In this document: positions 1 to 7,867 of the stretch, one piece after another
How positions within the stretch are numbered: position 1 is the first letter of the stretch
Layout: every line of letters begins with the position of its first letter
NCBI GenBank assembly: GCA_002238765.1
Contig: MPMZ01000013.1
Location: 1-54,294 of the forward strand
Direction: 5' to 3'
Length of the DNA: 54,294 nucleotides
DNA from: Nitrospira sp. bin75
Lineage (GTDB): Bacteria > Nitrospirota > Nitrospiria > Nitrospirales > UBA8639
Made by a program: the position numbers and the translations under genes
Notes under the pieces: generated by a model
What the model was told of the DNA's origin: nothing
The model's database searches: none
What the model saw: the letters and a program-made list of their open reading frames with translations, nothing else

Positions 1-2
1 GC

Positions 3-113
3 GACATAGTGGACACCTCTTTCCATGGCATGGGCGGGCTCCCTTTCGATTTGGGGGTGAACCATGCACTTTACAGGTGTTACCTATGTCTCCGAACAGG
101 TGTTACCCATGTC
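3..113. mobile_element. IS-like terminal repeats
   Basis: A 16-bp motif, AGGTGTTACCTATGTC, lies at 75-90 and recurs at 98-113 with one change. A diverged inverted copy is at 3-18. Closely spaced short direct copies of a TGTTACC-ATGTC motif plus an inverted copy resemble the multiple terminal repeats of IS21- or IS481-type elements. No transposase is visible, so this is probably an element end or a relic at the window edge. Confidence 0.4.
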
Positions 114-156
114 CCCGGTCTATACACCCGCCAGGGGCGAGGGAGTAAAGAGCAGG

Positions 157-180
157 TCCTCTCCCTTGATGGGAGAGGCT
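157..180. repeat. Interspersed palindrome, family A (short copy)
   Basis: CTCTCCC and GGGAGAG arms face each other across a few bases. This is the short form of the palindrome that recurs near 3200, 4481, 5958, 11198 and 46950. It abuts the 3' end of the cupredoxin gene and may serve as its transcription end. Confidence 0.55.
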
Positions 181-556
181 ACAATTCCGTGACGCTGTGG
201 TTTGGCGCCGGCCGTTTCACGTGAAGACGACCGCGCATGAACGGATGGATCTCGCAATGATAGGAATACGTGCCAGGAGACAACCCGCTCACGCTGAATT
301 GTTCGCCGGGATGAAGGTGTTCGGAGGCAAAGGCGCATGTCTCGCCACGCCCGCACCCATCGTGCGTCACGGTATGAGGCTGCATGGACCGGTTGTACCA
401 CTGGACCGGCTGCCCCGGGGGGACCGTCATGGACGCAGGCGCATAAAACGGCGTCCGATCCAATAGGACAATTTGAGAAACCCCTGCCTGACCCAAGCCG
501 ATTGGAAGGATGACGATAAGGATGATCCAGCCGAGGCAAAAACCTTTCAGCACCAT
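179..556 (-). CDS. Cupredoxin domain protein (plastocyanin/azurin-like)
   Basis: A 125-residue exported blue-copper-type protein. Residues 1-23 form a hydrophobic signal peptide or anchor. The rest is one cupredoxin domain with likely type 1 copper ligands His61, Cys101, His104 and Met107; the C-terminal CEIHPFM motif is typical. It probably carries electrons or binds copper in the periplasm. ATG at 556 is chosen over an upstream TTG at 583 because GGAAAGGGA lies five bases before it. It stands alone, next to an IS-like end, with gdhA in the opposite direction. The redox partner cannot be read from the sequence. Confidence 0.8.
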   Translation of the reverse strand: MVLKGFCLGWIILIVILPIGLGQAGVSQIVLLDRTPFYAPASMTVPPGQPVQWYNRSMQPHTVTHDGCGRGETCAFASEHLHPGEQFSVSGLSPGTYSYHCEIHPFMRGRLHVKRPAPNHSVTEL

Positions 557-785
557 GAGTTCCCTTTCCAGAATCGACACCAAGACCGTCCTCTACTGAA
601 GCATGACCATCTTACAAGTTGCAAAACGTTGAGTAAATGCCGACGAATACTGACATGACCGGATGGCATGACCCGGCCCCTGCCCGTCTCACGAGAATCG
701 ACGTTGCCCAAGTGACATTGCCTTGCGCAAGGAGTAAGATTTTAGCAGATAGCATGCTTTCCGACCGTCATATGAGACCGAGCCC

Positions 786-2042
786 ATGATCCTCGAATTC
801 GATCACCCGACGTTTCGTCTGGCCGTTGCTCAATTCGACCGGGTGGCGGAAGCCATGAACCTGGATACGAATTTGCGGGAACGCCTGAAGACGCCGCAGC
901 GATCGTTGATGGTGGCGCTCCCGATCCGGATGGACGACGGCCACGTGCGCGTTTTTCAAGGATACCGGGTCCAACATGATTCCGCACGCGGACCATCTAA
1001 AGGCGGCCTCCGGTACCATCAGGACGTGAGCTTGGGAGAAGTGGCGGCATTAGCCATGTGGATGACATGGAAAACCGCCTTGGCCGGGCTGCCGTACGGA
1101 GGGGCAAAAGGCGGCATTCGCGTCAATCCGCATACGCTGTCACTCGCCGAACTGGAACGGCTCACGCGCCGGTATACGGCTGAAATCTTTCCGCTGATCG
1201 GCCCGGAGAAAGACATTCCGGCAACGGACATTGGCACCAACCAGCAAGTCATGGCTTGGTTCATGGACACCTACAGCCAGCAGGTTGGATTCTCCGTCCC
1301 CGGCGCCGTCACGGGGAAACCCCTTGCAATCGGAGGAAGTCTGGGACGGGAAGAAGCAACCGGACGAGGCGTGGTGAGCGTCACGATCGAAGCACTCCGC
1401 CATAAGAAGATCGACATAGACGAGACGAGCGTGGTGATCCAGGGATTCGGGAACGTCGGTTCACACTCCGCCAAAATCTTTCACGAAGCGGGGGCCCGGG
1501 TGATCGGTATCAGTGACGTCGCGGGAGGCGTCTTCAATCCGAAGGGCTTGCCGATCGCGGAGATTTTTGAACGGCACCGGCTCGGCGTGCCCCTTCAAGA
1601 CATGAACGTAGGTGACCGCCTGACCAACGATGAGATCTTAACCTTGGATTGTACGGTCCTGATTCCCGCCGCGCTCTCGGAACAAATTCACGGCAAGAAC
1701 GCCGAGCACCTCCGCTGTCGTATTCTGGCGGAAGCGGCCAATGGGCCGACAACCCTGGAGGCGGATGCGATACTGGACGATCGGGACGTCTTCATTATTC
1801 CCGATATTTTGGCCAACTCGGGCGGAGTGATCGTCTCGTATTTCGAATGGGTCCAGGACGTCCAACGCTTTTTCTGGAATGAGAGTGACATCCGGCAACG
1901 GCTTCAGGAAATCATCACCGCGGCCTTTCATCGGACACTCCACTTTGCGGAAGAGAAAAAGACCACGATGCGGATGGCCGCCCTTATGAACGGTATCGAT
2001 CAGGTGGCCCAGGCGCATACCGCCCGAGGGCTCTATCCCTAG
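786..2042 (+). CDS. gdhA: Glu/Leu/Phe/Val dehydrogenase (glutamate dehydrogenase)
   Basis: A 418-residue amino-acid dehydrogenase, the normal length for hexameric glutamate dehydrogenases. It interconverts glutamate with 2-oxoglutarate and ammonia using NAD(P). The N-terminal domain has the substrate Lys96 (MTWK), the catalytic Lys108 in PYGGAKGG and Asp148 in PATDIGT. The Rossmann dinucleotide loop GFGNVG is at 220-225. The cofactor cannot be fixed by eye. It is a single-gene unit, convergent with the aldolase gene across a large palindrome. In a nitrifier-like organism it would be a route for ammonia assimilation or release; that role is inferred. Confidence 0.92.
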   Translation: MILEFDHPTFRLAVAQFDRVAEAMNLDTNLRERLKTPQRSLMVALPIRMDDGHVRVFQGYRVQHDSARGPSKGGLRYHQDVSLGEVAALAMWMTWKTALAGLPYGGAKGGIRVNPHTLSLAELERLTRRYTAEIFPLIGPEKDIPATDIGTNQQVMAWFMDTYSQQVGFSVPGAVTGKPLAIGGSLGREEATGRGVVSVTIEALRHKKIDIDETSVVIQGFGNVGSHSAKIFHEAGARVIGISDVAGGVFNPKGLPIAEIFERHRLGVPLQDMNVGDRLTNDEILTLDCTVLIPAALSEQIHGKNAEHLRCRILAEAANGPTTLEADAILDDRDVFIIPDILANSGGVIVSYFEWVQDVQRFFWNESDIRQRLQEIITAAFHRTLHFAEEKKTTMRMAALMNGIDQVAQAHTARGLYP

Positions 2043-2067
2043 TTGGAGGTCGGATTTGCGTTCTTGT

Positions 2068-2210
2068 CCCTCCCCTTTGTAAGTGGGCGCATTTCCGAAG
2101 AGGGAATGCGGGTGGGGTAGATACCTCTTATCAGGTGGCTGCTAATGCCTCTACCTCCCGACTTTTCCCTCTTCGGAAAAAGTCCCTATCCTTACAAAGG
2201 AGGGGAAAGG
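2068..2210. repeat. Long imperfect palindrome (MITE-like hairpin)
   Basis: About 140 bp between two convergent genes folds back on itself. The inner arms at 2092-2106 and 2165-2179 are perfect 15-bp complements, and outer arms pair at 2075-2083 and 2191-2199. Most of the bases between also align when one half is inverted. It may act as a bidirectional terminator for gdhA and the aldolase gene, or be a non-autonomous mobile repeat. Confidence 0.7.
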
Positions 2211-2218
2211 AAAGAGGC

Positions 2219-3160
2219 TTACTCCTCCTCCCCTGCATAAATCTTCATGCAGGTTTCCAAAAACGCCAGGGCATCGGGCTTCGCACGCTGGAACGAATTC
2301 CGGCCGATAATCGAACCGTACCCTCCTCCCTTGCGGATCGCCCGCACCTCATCGAAAATGGTCTTGTCCGAACCCTTGGCGCCGCCGGAGAAAATGACGA
2401 TACGTCTCCCGTTGAACGTACTTTGCACCACGTGACGGATTCGCTCGACCGGGGTGCTGATCGGAATGTTCTCGGTTTCATAGACCTTCTTCGCTTCCGG
2501 TTGATAAATATGATCCGTCGGCACTTTCACCTTGATGATGTGCGCTCCCAGTTGCGCTGCGATGTGAGCGGCATAGGACACCACGTCGATGGCCGTCTCT
2601 CCCGCCTTGGTCAACTTTCCGCCACGGGGATACGACCAAACCACGACGGCCAGTCCGACTGATTTGGCTTCCTCGGCAATCTCCTGCAAATTCTCATACA
2701 TCTCCTGGCTGTACGACGACCCGGGATAAATGGTGTACCCGACCGCACAACACCCCAAACGCAGAGCATCCTGCACGCTACCCGTCACCGCTTGGCTGTA
2801 ATCGTCGCCGCCGAAAAGAGAGTCGCTGCTGTTCAGCTTGAGGATCAAGGGAATGTGGCCGGCAAATTCCGCCGCGCCCGCCTCTAAAAATCCCAAGGGA
2901 GCCGCATAGGCATTACATCCGGCATCGATCGCCAGTTCAAAATGGTACAGGGGATCATACCCGGGAGGATTGGCTGCGAAACTTCGGGCAGGACCATGTT
3001 CAAAACCTTGATCCACCGGCAGGATCAGGAGTTTGCCGGTTCCCGCCAAACGGCCGCTCATCAATAATCTCGCCAGATGAGCCCGAATGCTCGGCGCGTC
3101 ACTCTGATAATACCCGAGGATTTCCTGTACACGTTTGGTGATTCTTGGACTTTCACTCAC
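2219..3160 (-). CDS. fbaB: Class I fructose-bisphosphate aldolase, DhnA/FbaB type
   Basis: A 313-residue aldolase of the archaeal/DhnA type, cleaving or forming fructose-1,6-bisphosphate through a lysine Schiff base. The likely Schiff-base lysine is in HIIKVK (207-212), and phosphate-binding glycines follow in FSGGAKGS near the C-terminus. The start is GTG at 3160, preceded by GAGGAGG at 3169-3175. The reading frame stays open upstream to 3247, but that stretch is only a translated copy of repeat A. Together with fbp at 7868 it covers two adjacent gluconeogenic steps. It is the last gene of the leftward ispD-ispF-cysE group. Confidence 0.88.
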   Translation of the reverse strand: MSESPRITKRVQEILGYYQSDAPSIRAHLARLLMSGRLAGTGKLLILPVDQGFEHGPARSFAANPPGYDPLYHFELAIDAGCNAYAAPLGFLEAGAAEFAGHIPLILKLNSSDSLFGGDDYSQAVTGSVQDALRLGCCAVGYTIYPGSSYSQEMYENLQEIAEEAKSVGLAVVVWSYPRGGKLTKAGETAIDVVSYAAHIAAQLGAHIIKVKVPTDHIYQPEAKKVYETENIPISTPVERIRHVVQSTFNGRRIVIFSGGAKGSDKTIFDEVRAIRKGGGYGSIIGRNSFQRAKPDALAFLETCMKIYAGEEE

Positions 3161-3199
3161 AAGCCATTCCTCCTCTACCAGACATGCCTTCCCCTTAAC

Positions 3200-3237
3200 T
3201 CCCTCTCTCCTGGTGGGAGAGGGCTGGGGTGAGGGGG
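3200..3237. repeat. Interspersed palindrome, family A
   Basis: A CCCTCTCTCC / GGGAGAGGG hairpin followed by a GCTGGGGTGAGGGG tail, lying between cysE and the aldolase gene. Its reverse translation artificially extends the aldolase frame upstream. Confidence 0.75.
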
Positions 3238-3261
3238 GTTCTTTCATTCCCCTCTTTACGA

Positions 3262-3900
3262 TCAGTCTTCCGCGTTTTCCAATTTTTTTCGCAGTGTAAT
3301 GAGTTCCTGCTCCATGGCGTCAAACCGTTCGGCGATCGGGTCTGGAATGTTCGCATGGTCCATGGCTTCTTCGGGTACCCGGACCCCGATCGACTTGACG
3401 ATGCGGCCCGGAATGCCGGTGACCGTGGAATTGGAGGGCACTGACCGTAAGACCACCGAATTGGCGCCGATTTTCACGGAATCCCCGATTCGAATATTGC
3501 CCAACACCTTGGCGCCCGACCCCACAACCACGTGATTCCCCAGCGTCGGGTGGCGTTTCCCTTTATCTTTCCCCGTTCCGCCCAGCGTGACCCCTTGAAA
3601 CAACGTGACGTAATCGCCGATTTCCGAGGTCTCGCCAATGACCACGCCCATGCCGTGATCGATGAAAAACCCGTGTCCGATCGTGGCTCCGGGATGAATT
3701 TCGACGCCCGTGACCCACCGGGCGACCTGCGACACCAACCGGCCCAATAACCGAAGCCGCATCTTCCATAACCGGTGCGCAAACCGGTGCGCCAGCAACG
3801 CCTGAAACCCGGCATAGGTCAAGAACACTTCAAGCGTTGTCCTGGCGGCAGGGTCGCGGTCAAACACCGCCCGAAGATCTTGTTGGATCGTGCCGAACAT
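3262..3900 (-). CDS. cysE: Serine O-acetyltransferase
   Basis: A 212-residue short-form CysE. It transfers acetyl from acetyl-CoA to serine, giving O-acetylserine for cysteine synthesis. The N-terminal helical part ends near residue 65; the hexapeptide left-handed beta-helix follows, with [10 protein letters not shown], the catalytic Asp81-His82 pair in [12 protein letters not shown], and FQGVTLGG. The C-terminal region carries the PGRIV sequence typical of CysE. It starts three bases after the ispF stop, so the two genes are co-transcribed and probably translationally coupled. Loss of the long N-terminal domain is normal for this subgroup. Confidence 0.93.
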   Translation of the reverse strand: MFGTIQQDLRAVFDRDPAARTTLEVFLTYAGFQALLAHRFAHRLWKMRLRLLGRLVSQVARWVTGVEIHPGATIGHGFFIDHGMGVVIGETSEIGDYVTLFQGVTLGGTGKDKGKRHPTLGNHVVVGSGAKVLGNIRIGDSVKIGANSVVLRSVPSNSTVTGIPGRIVKSIGVRVPEEAMDHANIPDPIAERFDAMEQELITLRKKLENAED

Positions 3901-3903
3901 CAG

Positions 3904-4398
3904 TCACATCGCTTTTTCATCAGACGGCACGTCACCAAGAAGGCAGACGGCCTGGGCGGCAATGCCTTCCTGCCGGCCGAGCGCACCAAGTTGATCGTGG
4001 CTCTTGACCTTCACGTTGACGAGCGACGGGTCGACCCGCAACACCCCGGCCAACTGTTTGCTCATCTCCACCAAATAGCTTCCCAGCCGGGGGGCCTGGG
4101 CCACGACGACCGTATCCAAGTTGACCAGACGAAGCCCCCGCTCCCCGAGTTTGGCACAAACGCCTTTCAGCATATCCAGACTGTTCATGTCCCTCCATCG
4201 CGCATCGCTGCTGGGATAATAACGGCCCAAATCCCCTTCTCCCATGGCGCCCAACAGCGCATCACACACCGCATGCGTGAGCGCATCCGCGTCAGAATGG
4301 CCATCCAGGCCATGCGAATGCGGAATCCGGACCCCACCGAGGATAAGCGGCTTGCCTTCCTTCAACTGATGAATGTCATACCCGATTCCCACCCGCAT
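3904..4398 (-). CDS. ispF: 2-C-methyl-D-erythritol 2,4-cyclodiphosphate synthase
   Basis: IspF of the non-mevalonate isoprenoid pathway, 164 residues, the usual size. It cyclises CDP-methylerythritol 2-phosphate and releases CMP. The zinc-binding GYDIH motif (Asp8, His10) opens the protein, and the GHSDADAL motif supplies the next metal ligand. The ATG at 4398 gives the family-typical MRVGIGYDIH start; a longer frame to 4458 has no family support. Its pathway partner ispD lies 1.6 kb upstream, separated by a foreign islet, whereas the two are often adjacent or fused. Confidence 0.94.
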   Translation of the reverse strand: MRVGIGYDIHQLKEGKPLILGGVRIPHSHGLDGHSDADALTHAVCDALLGAMGEGDLGRYYPSSDARWRDMNSLDMLKGVCAKLGERGLRLVNLDTVVVAQAPRLGSYLVEMSKQLAGVLRVDPSLVNVKVKSHDQLGALGRQEGIAAQAVCLLGDVPSDEKAM

Positions 4399-4480
4399 GC
4401 GCCGGTCCGTCCTTTTCCATCCGACTCTCAAACTAGTAAGGATACAGGAAAAAAGCAACCAGGGAAAAGAGAAGATTTAC

Positions 4481-4520
4481 TCCCTCTCTCCGCTATGAGG
4501 GAGAGGGCTGGGGTAGGGGA
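4481..4520. repeat. Interspersed palindrome, family A
   Basis: TCCCTCTCTCC / GAGGGAGAGGG hairpin plus the GCTGGGGTAGGGG tail. It lies within the 450-bp non-coding gap 4399-4852 upstream of ispF. Apart from this repeat and the promoter/operator of the next gene, nothing recognisable is in that gap. Confidence 0.75.
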
Positions 4521-4791
4521 TTGGGCTTGCCCCGGATATGATCCAGGACAGAGTCTGAAGGGGGCGTGTCTCATGCTATTGTCTTTGGTCCTCTTCCAAA
4601 AACTAGGCCATGGGCTCGCATTGCTCCATATGTGATAAAAACTCAGTCTCACGATTCAACTTTTTGACGTTGAAGACGGCAAGAAGATCTGTCGATGCGG
4701 ACAACATTTTCCTCGGAGCAACCAATCAAGAATTGCTTAAATAAAGAAAGGCAAGGCAAGGCATATACACATCATACCTAACCTTACATTA

Positions 4792-4820
4792 TTGACTTTC
4801 TATGACTTACCTATTAATCT
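4792..4820 (+). promoter_or_regulatory. Putative sigma-70 promoter of the T5orf172 gene
   Basis: TTGACT at 4792-4797 and TAATCT at 4815-4820, separated by 17 bases, in locally AT-rich DNA just upstream of a strong ribosome-binding site. Confidence 0.55.
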
Positions 4821-4823
4821 CAA

Positions 4824-4844
4824 CCTAGATCATAATCTAGGAGG
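4824..4844 (+). promoter_or_regulatory. Palindromic operator candidate overlapping the ribosome-binding site
   Basis: CCTAGAT-CATA-ATCTAGG is a perfect 7-bp inverted repeat at 4824-4841. Its right arm runs into the AGGAGG at 4839-4844, eight bases before the ATG at 4853. The position suits either repressor binding or an mRNA hairpin masking the ribosome-binding site. The encoded protein starts with a helix-turn-helix-like segment, so self-repression is plausible but inferred. Confidence 0.5.
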
Positions 4845-4852
4845 CTCAAGTC

Positions 4853-5380
4853 ATGGAAACAATCACACTAAAGCAGTTAGCCGATGAGATTGGAGTTGAT
4901 CGTTCAAACATGAGAAAGATTGTTATTCGTATGGGAATTAGTCCTAGCAAGATTAGAAGCAAAGAAAGCAGAAATCAGTCAACATTGGCCGTTTCACTCG
5001 AAGAAGCAGAGCAAATCAGGCAACACAGACTAAATGCTGGATTTTCTGTAGGTTCAAAACAAGCAAATATTGTTTCTGATGATAGTGGTGTGTTCTATTT
5101 AATATCACCAGATCCGCATGCTCGTCCTCATCGTATAAAGATGGGCTTCACATCCTCGCTCGACAATAGGTTGAAGACTTACCAAACGATTAGTCCTGAT
5201 GCTGCACTTATTTCACAATATCCATGTCGAAAATCATGGGAGTCTGCTGCATTGTATGCGATTGGGTGCATGAAAGGATGCACTAACGTATCTGGCGAAT
5301 TATATGACTGCAAAGATATCGATTCATTGAAAAAACGAGCTACGTCATTCTTTAAGTTTTTTCAGCAAACAAATAGATGA
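4853..5380 (+). CDS. HTH plus T5orf172 (GIY-YIG-like) domain protein
   Basis: A 175-residue protein with two parts. Residues 1-60 look like a DNA-binding helix-turn-helix (LKQLADEIGVDRSNMRKIV). Residues 80-170 resemble the T5orf172/MUG113 branch of the GIY-YIG nuclease fold: VFYLISPD, then KMGFTSSLDNRLKTYQT, then a conserved tail ending in GELYDC. Such proteins occur in phages and mobile islands. The AT-rich, lower-GC codon use differs sharply from the flanking isp genes, and the gene runs against them, so it is a recent insertion. A strong promoter, an operator-like palindrome and AGGAGG lie directly upstream. Nuclease activity is not certain. Confidence 0.7.
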   Translation: METITLKQLADEIGVDRSNMRKIVIRMGISPSKIRSKESRNQSTLAVSLEEAEQIRQHRLNAGFSVGSKQANIVSDDSGVFYLISPDPHARPHRIKMGFTSSLDNRLKTYQTISPDAALISQYPCRKSWESAALYAIGCMKGCTNVSGELYDCKDIDSLKKRATSFFKFFQQTNR

Positions 5381-5483
5381 CTTGCTCAATAGCAAAGCAG
5401 GTCGGGGTAGCGTGGCGTACCCCGCGACCGCTTCGCTCATACAACGTCTTGCACACAAAGACCTCGTCGCCTATAATCGCCTC

Positions 5484-5747
5484 ATGAGCGAAGCGATTGC
5501 CTTTGATACTCACAGGTTTGTCAAGAACCTGACGGCCAGCGGCTTTACAGAAAAACAGGCTGAAGCCCTTGCAAATGAGCAGGTCCAACTGCTCAACAGC
5601 AACCTAGCCACAAAAGCCGACATCCTGGACATCAAGGCCGAACTCGAAGTAAAGATCGAAACCGTCAAGAGCGACTTGTTGAAATGGATGGTGATGGCCA
5701 TGATTGCCCAAGGCGGGCTGATCGTTGCCTTGGTCAAGGCGCTGTAG
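5484..5747 (+). CDS. DUF1640/CCDC90-like coiled-coil membrane protein
   Basis: An 87-residue protein of the DUF1640 type: FDTHRFVKNLTASGFTEKQAEALAN at the start, a coiled coil with the KADILDIKAELEVKIETVKSDL pattern in the middle, and one C-terminal transmembrane helix. The function of these small bacterial proteins is unknown; they occur in multiple copies in many genomes. ATG at 5484 is chosen because the family pattern begins there, although the frame is open to 5382 and no strong ribosome-binding site is seen. It follows the T5orf172 gene by about 100 bases and forms part of the same islet. Confidence 0.65.
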   Translation: MSEAIAFDTHRFVKNLTASGFTEKQAEALANEQVQLLNSNLATKADILDIKAELEVKIETVKSDLLKWMVMAMIAQGGLIVALVKAL

Positions 5748-5842
5748 GGGCCATCCTGCCATACCCATACTCATCGCAACTGTCGGATAACGCTCGGTTC
5801 ATTCGACCTACGCGCTGGACAATACAGAGAAAACAAAACAGT

Positions 5843-5993
5843 CGTTGCTTTGCCATTCCGAACGAAGTGCTTGTCCTGAATGGAGTGAAGGAAGTCGCTC
5901 TTGCTCAACCACCGAGCACCTGGAAAAGCAGATCCCTCGCGGTGCTCAGGAATGGCCCCCTCACCCTGCCCTCTCCCACAGTGGGAAGAGGGT
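5843..5993. repeat. Composite intergenic repeats, including family A
   Basis: The 290-bp gap 5748-6037 holds no convincing gene. At about 5843-5955 is sequence whose translation (CHSERSACPEWSEG) matches a well-known class of dispersed bacterial intergenic repeat. At 5958-5993 is a family A palindrome in the opposite orientation (CCTCACCCTGCCCTCTCCC). It fills the gap between the foreign islet and ispD. Confidence 0.55.
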
Positions 5994-6037
5994 TCAGGAA
6001 ATGACGAGAGGGAAACAGGAGAAAGGAAAGTCTGACG

Positions 6038-6748
6038 TTATGAAGAAGAACGGTTCCTGCGGGCGGCCAGAATCGCTTCTCCCATCGCCAGGTCTTCCGG
6101 GCGCGTCACCTTGATGTTGTCCGGACTGCCGCTGACGATGGAAACCCGATGCCCGATCCGCTCGACCAGAAACGCGTCATCCGTCGCCTCCACGCCGTCC
6201 TGCCGGCTGGCTTGATGCGCGTCCCGCAGCAACTCGAGACGAAAGGCCTGCGGGGTTTGGGCCGACCAAAGCCGTTGCCGGTCAAGGGTGGTTTCGATCA
6301 TGCCGTCCGGAGCCGCCCGTTTCACCGTATCGTGGAGAGGAATCGCTGCGATCGCCGCGCCATGGGTCACGGCGCCGTCAACCACTTGTTCGACCATGGC
6401 ACCCGTCACGAACGGCCGTACGGCATCATGGACCACGACGATCTTCGTCCGTTCATCCACGGCTTGCAACCCGTTCCACACCGAATCCTGTCGCCGTGCT
6501 CCGCCGCGGATAACCGCGCTGATTTTGGAAAGGACAAAGGGCGGAAGGAACTCTTCCTGACAAAACGGCACCGCATCCCGGGGAACGACCAGGACGATTT
6601 CGGAAATCATTCGACTCGATTCAAGCACCCGGAGGGCATGAATAAGAAGCGGAACGTCACCCAATTGAAGAAACTGCTTGGGGGTATCGTTCCCCATTCG
6701 CGTGCCGCACCCGCCGGCCGGCACCACCGCGGCAACCCACTCATGCAC
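6038..6748 (-). CDS. ispD: 2-C-methyl-D-erythritol 4-phosphate cytidylyltransferase
   Basis: IspD, 236 residues, joins CTP and methylerythritol 4-phosphate in isoprenoid synthesis. The nucleotide-binding loop PAGGCGTRMG is at 10-19 with KQFLQL following; VVHDAVRPF and the ATDDAFLVE segment are also family signatures. The start is a GTG at 6748 that overlaps the end of the PIN/TRAM gene by eight bases, so the two are coupled. ispF, its usual downstream neighbour, is now displaced by the islet at 4.8-5.8 kb. Confidence 0.94.
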   Translation of the reverse strand: MHEWVAAVVPAGGCGTRMGNDTPKQFLQLGDVPLLIHALRVLESSRMISEIVLVVPRDAVPFCQEEFLPPFVLSKISAVIRGGARRQDSVWNGLQAVDERTKIVVVHDAVRPFVTGAMVEQVVDGAVTHGAAIAAIPLHDTVKRAAPDGMIETTLDRQRLWSAQTPQAFRLELLRDAHQASRQDGVEATDDAFLVERIGHRVSIVSGSPDNIKVTRPEDLAMGEAILAARRNRSSS

Positions 6749-7766
6749 GTGCGAAACTCAGCAAGTCCCGGTCAGTTTCTTCCCGCAAACGGGTAAAGAT
6801 CATCCGGCCCGCACTCGTTTGCAAGATACTCGTGACGACCACGTCCACGTTTTTGCCTATAAGGCGTTTGGCATTATCGACGACAACCATCGTCCCGTCA
6901 TCCAGGTACGCCACGCCCTGCCCGGCTTCCTTGCCTTCCTTCAACACGAACACCCGCATCGTTTCGCCGGGAAGAACGACCGGCTTGAGCGCGTTGGTCA
7001 ATTCGTTGATGTTCAGCACCTGCACGCCCTGGAGTTCGGCAACTTTGTTCAGATTCAGATCATTGGTCAGAATTTTGGCATTCAGTTTCTTGCCCAGTTC
7101 CACCAACTTCGCGTCAACTTCCTTGATATGGGGAAAATCGTCCTCGACGATCTCCACCACCACGTCGTCATTCTTTTGAATGTGATTCAGAATATCGAGC
7201 CCCCGGCGACCCCGCGCGCGTTTCAACGAATCGGCCGAATCCGAAATATGTTGCAGTTCCTGCAAGATGAATTGAGGGATGACGAACTCTCCCTCCATGA
7301 AGCCGGTTTCACACAGGTCGGCAATACGGCCATCAATAATCACACTCGTGTCCAGCAATTTGGGAGTCCGAAATCGGCCATTGGGTTTCAAGCCGACCGC
7401 GGTCGTGTCGCCCCTGTCATCTTCCTTGCCATAGCGAACGCCCAACGTGAGTCCGAGATAGGGAAACACCAGAAGCGCGGCGAATGAAACCAACCGGATG
7501 ACGGCGTGCGGCGCCAGGAAGAGCGTCAAGAAAACACACATCCCCGAGAGAAGCAGTCCCAGACTGAAGCCGATACCGCCGAACACCAGCGTACGGGCCG
7601 GGAAGCGTTCCATGAAGGACATCTCCAGGAACACCAGCGTGCCGCTCAGCAAGACCGCGAATCCGGCGCCGACAACGGCATGAAGCATCTCCCCGCCTCC
7701 CGTCACGTAGCCCAACGTGAGCCCGAACAGAACGCTGATGACCAGAAAGCCGGCTCGAAGAGCCAT
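6741..7766 (-). CDS. PIN/TRAM-domain membrane protein (YacL-like)
   Basis: A 341-residue protein. Four transmembrane helices fill residues 1-115, then comes a PIN ribonuclease-like domain with KLLDTSVIIDGRIAD, an acidic LQELQ segment and TNDLNLNK, and a C-terminal TRAM domain rich in short beta segments. This is the YacL/PilT-N family found next to ispD in many Gram-positive and deep-branching bacteria; its role is not settled, with RNA binding or cleavage at the membrane assumed. ATG at 7766 is chosen since AAGGAG precedes it; a start at 7790 is less likely. Its stop overlaps the ispD start. Confidence 0.88.
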   Translation of the reverse strand: MALRAGFLVISVLFGLTLGYVTGGGEMLHAVVGAGFAVLLSGTLVFLEMSFMERFPARTLVFGGIGFSLGLLLSGMCVFLTLFLAPHAVIRLVSFAALLVFPYLGLTLGVRYGKEDDRGDTTAVGLKPNGRFRTPKLLDTSVIIDGRIADLCETGFMEGEFVIPQFILQELQHISDSADSLKRARGRRGLDILNHIQKNDDVVVEIVEDDFPHIKEVDAKLVELGKKLNAKILTNDLNLNKVAELQGVQVLNINELTNALKPVVLPGETMRVFVLKEGKEAGQGVAYLDDGTMVVVDNAKRLIGKNVDVVVTSILQTSAGRMIFTRLREETDRDLLSFARA

Positions 7767-7867
7767 GCGGTCTCCTTCTGAGTGGTGCATGCCTGGACAT
7801 ATGTGACAAATGGTACGTTTATGCCAGGCAGCTGCTGCCTACACGAACCAAGACAACCAAACCCCTG

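Noticed and set aside
2135-2662. Plus-strand 175-codon frame opposite the aldolase gene
   Set aside because: It is antisense to a well-supported gene and lacks any family pattern.
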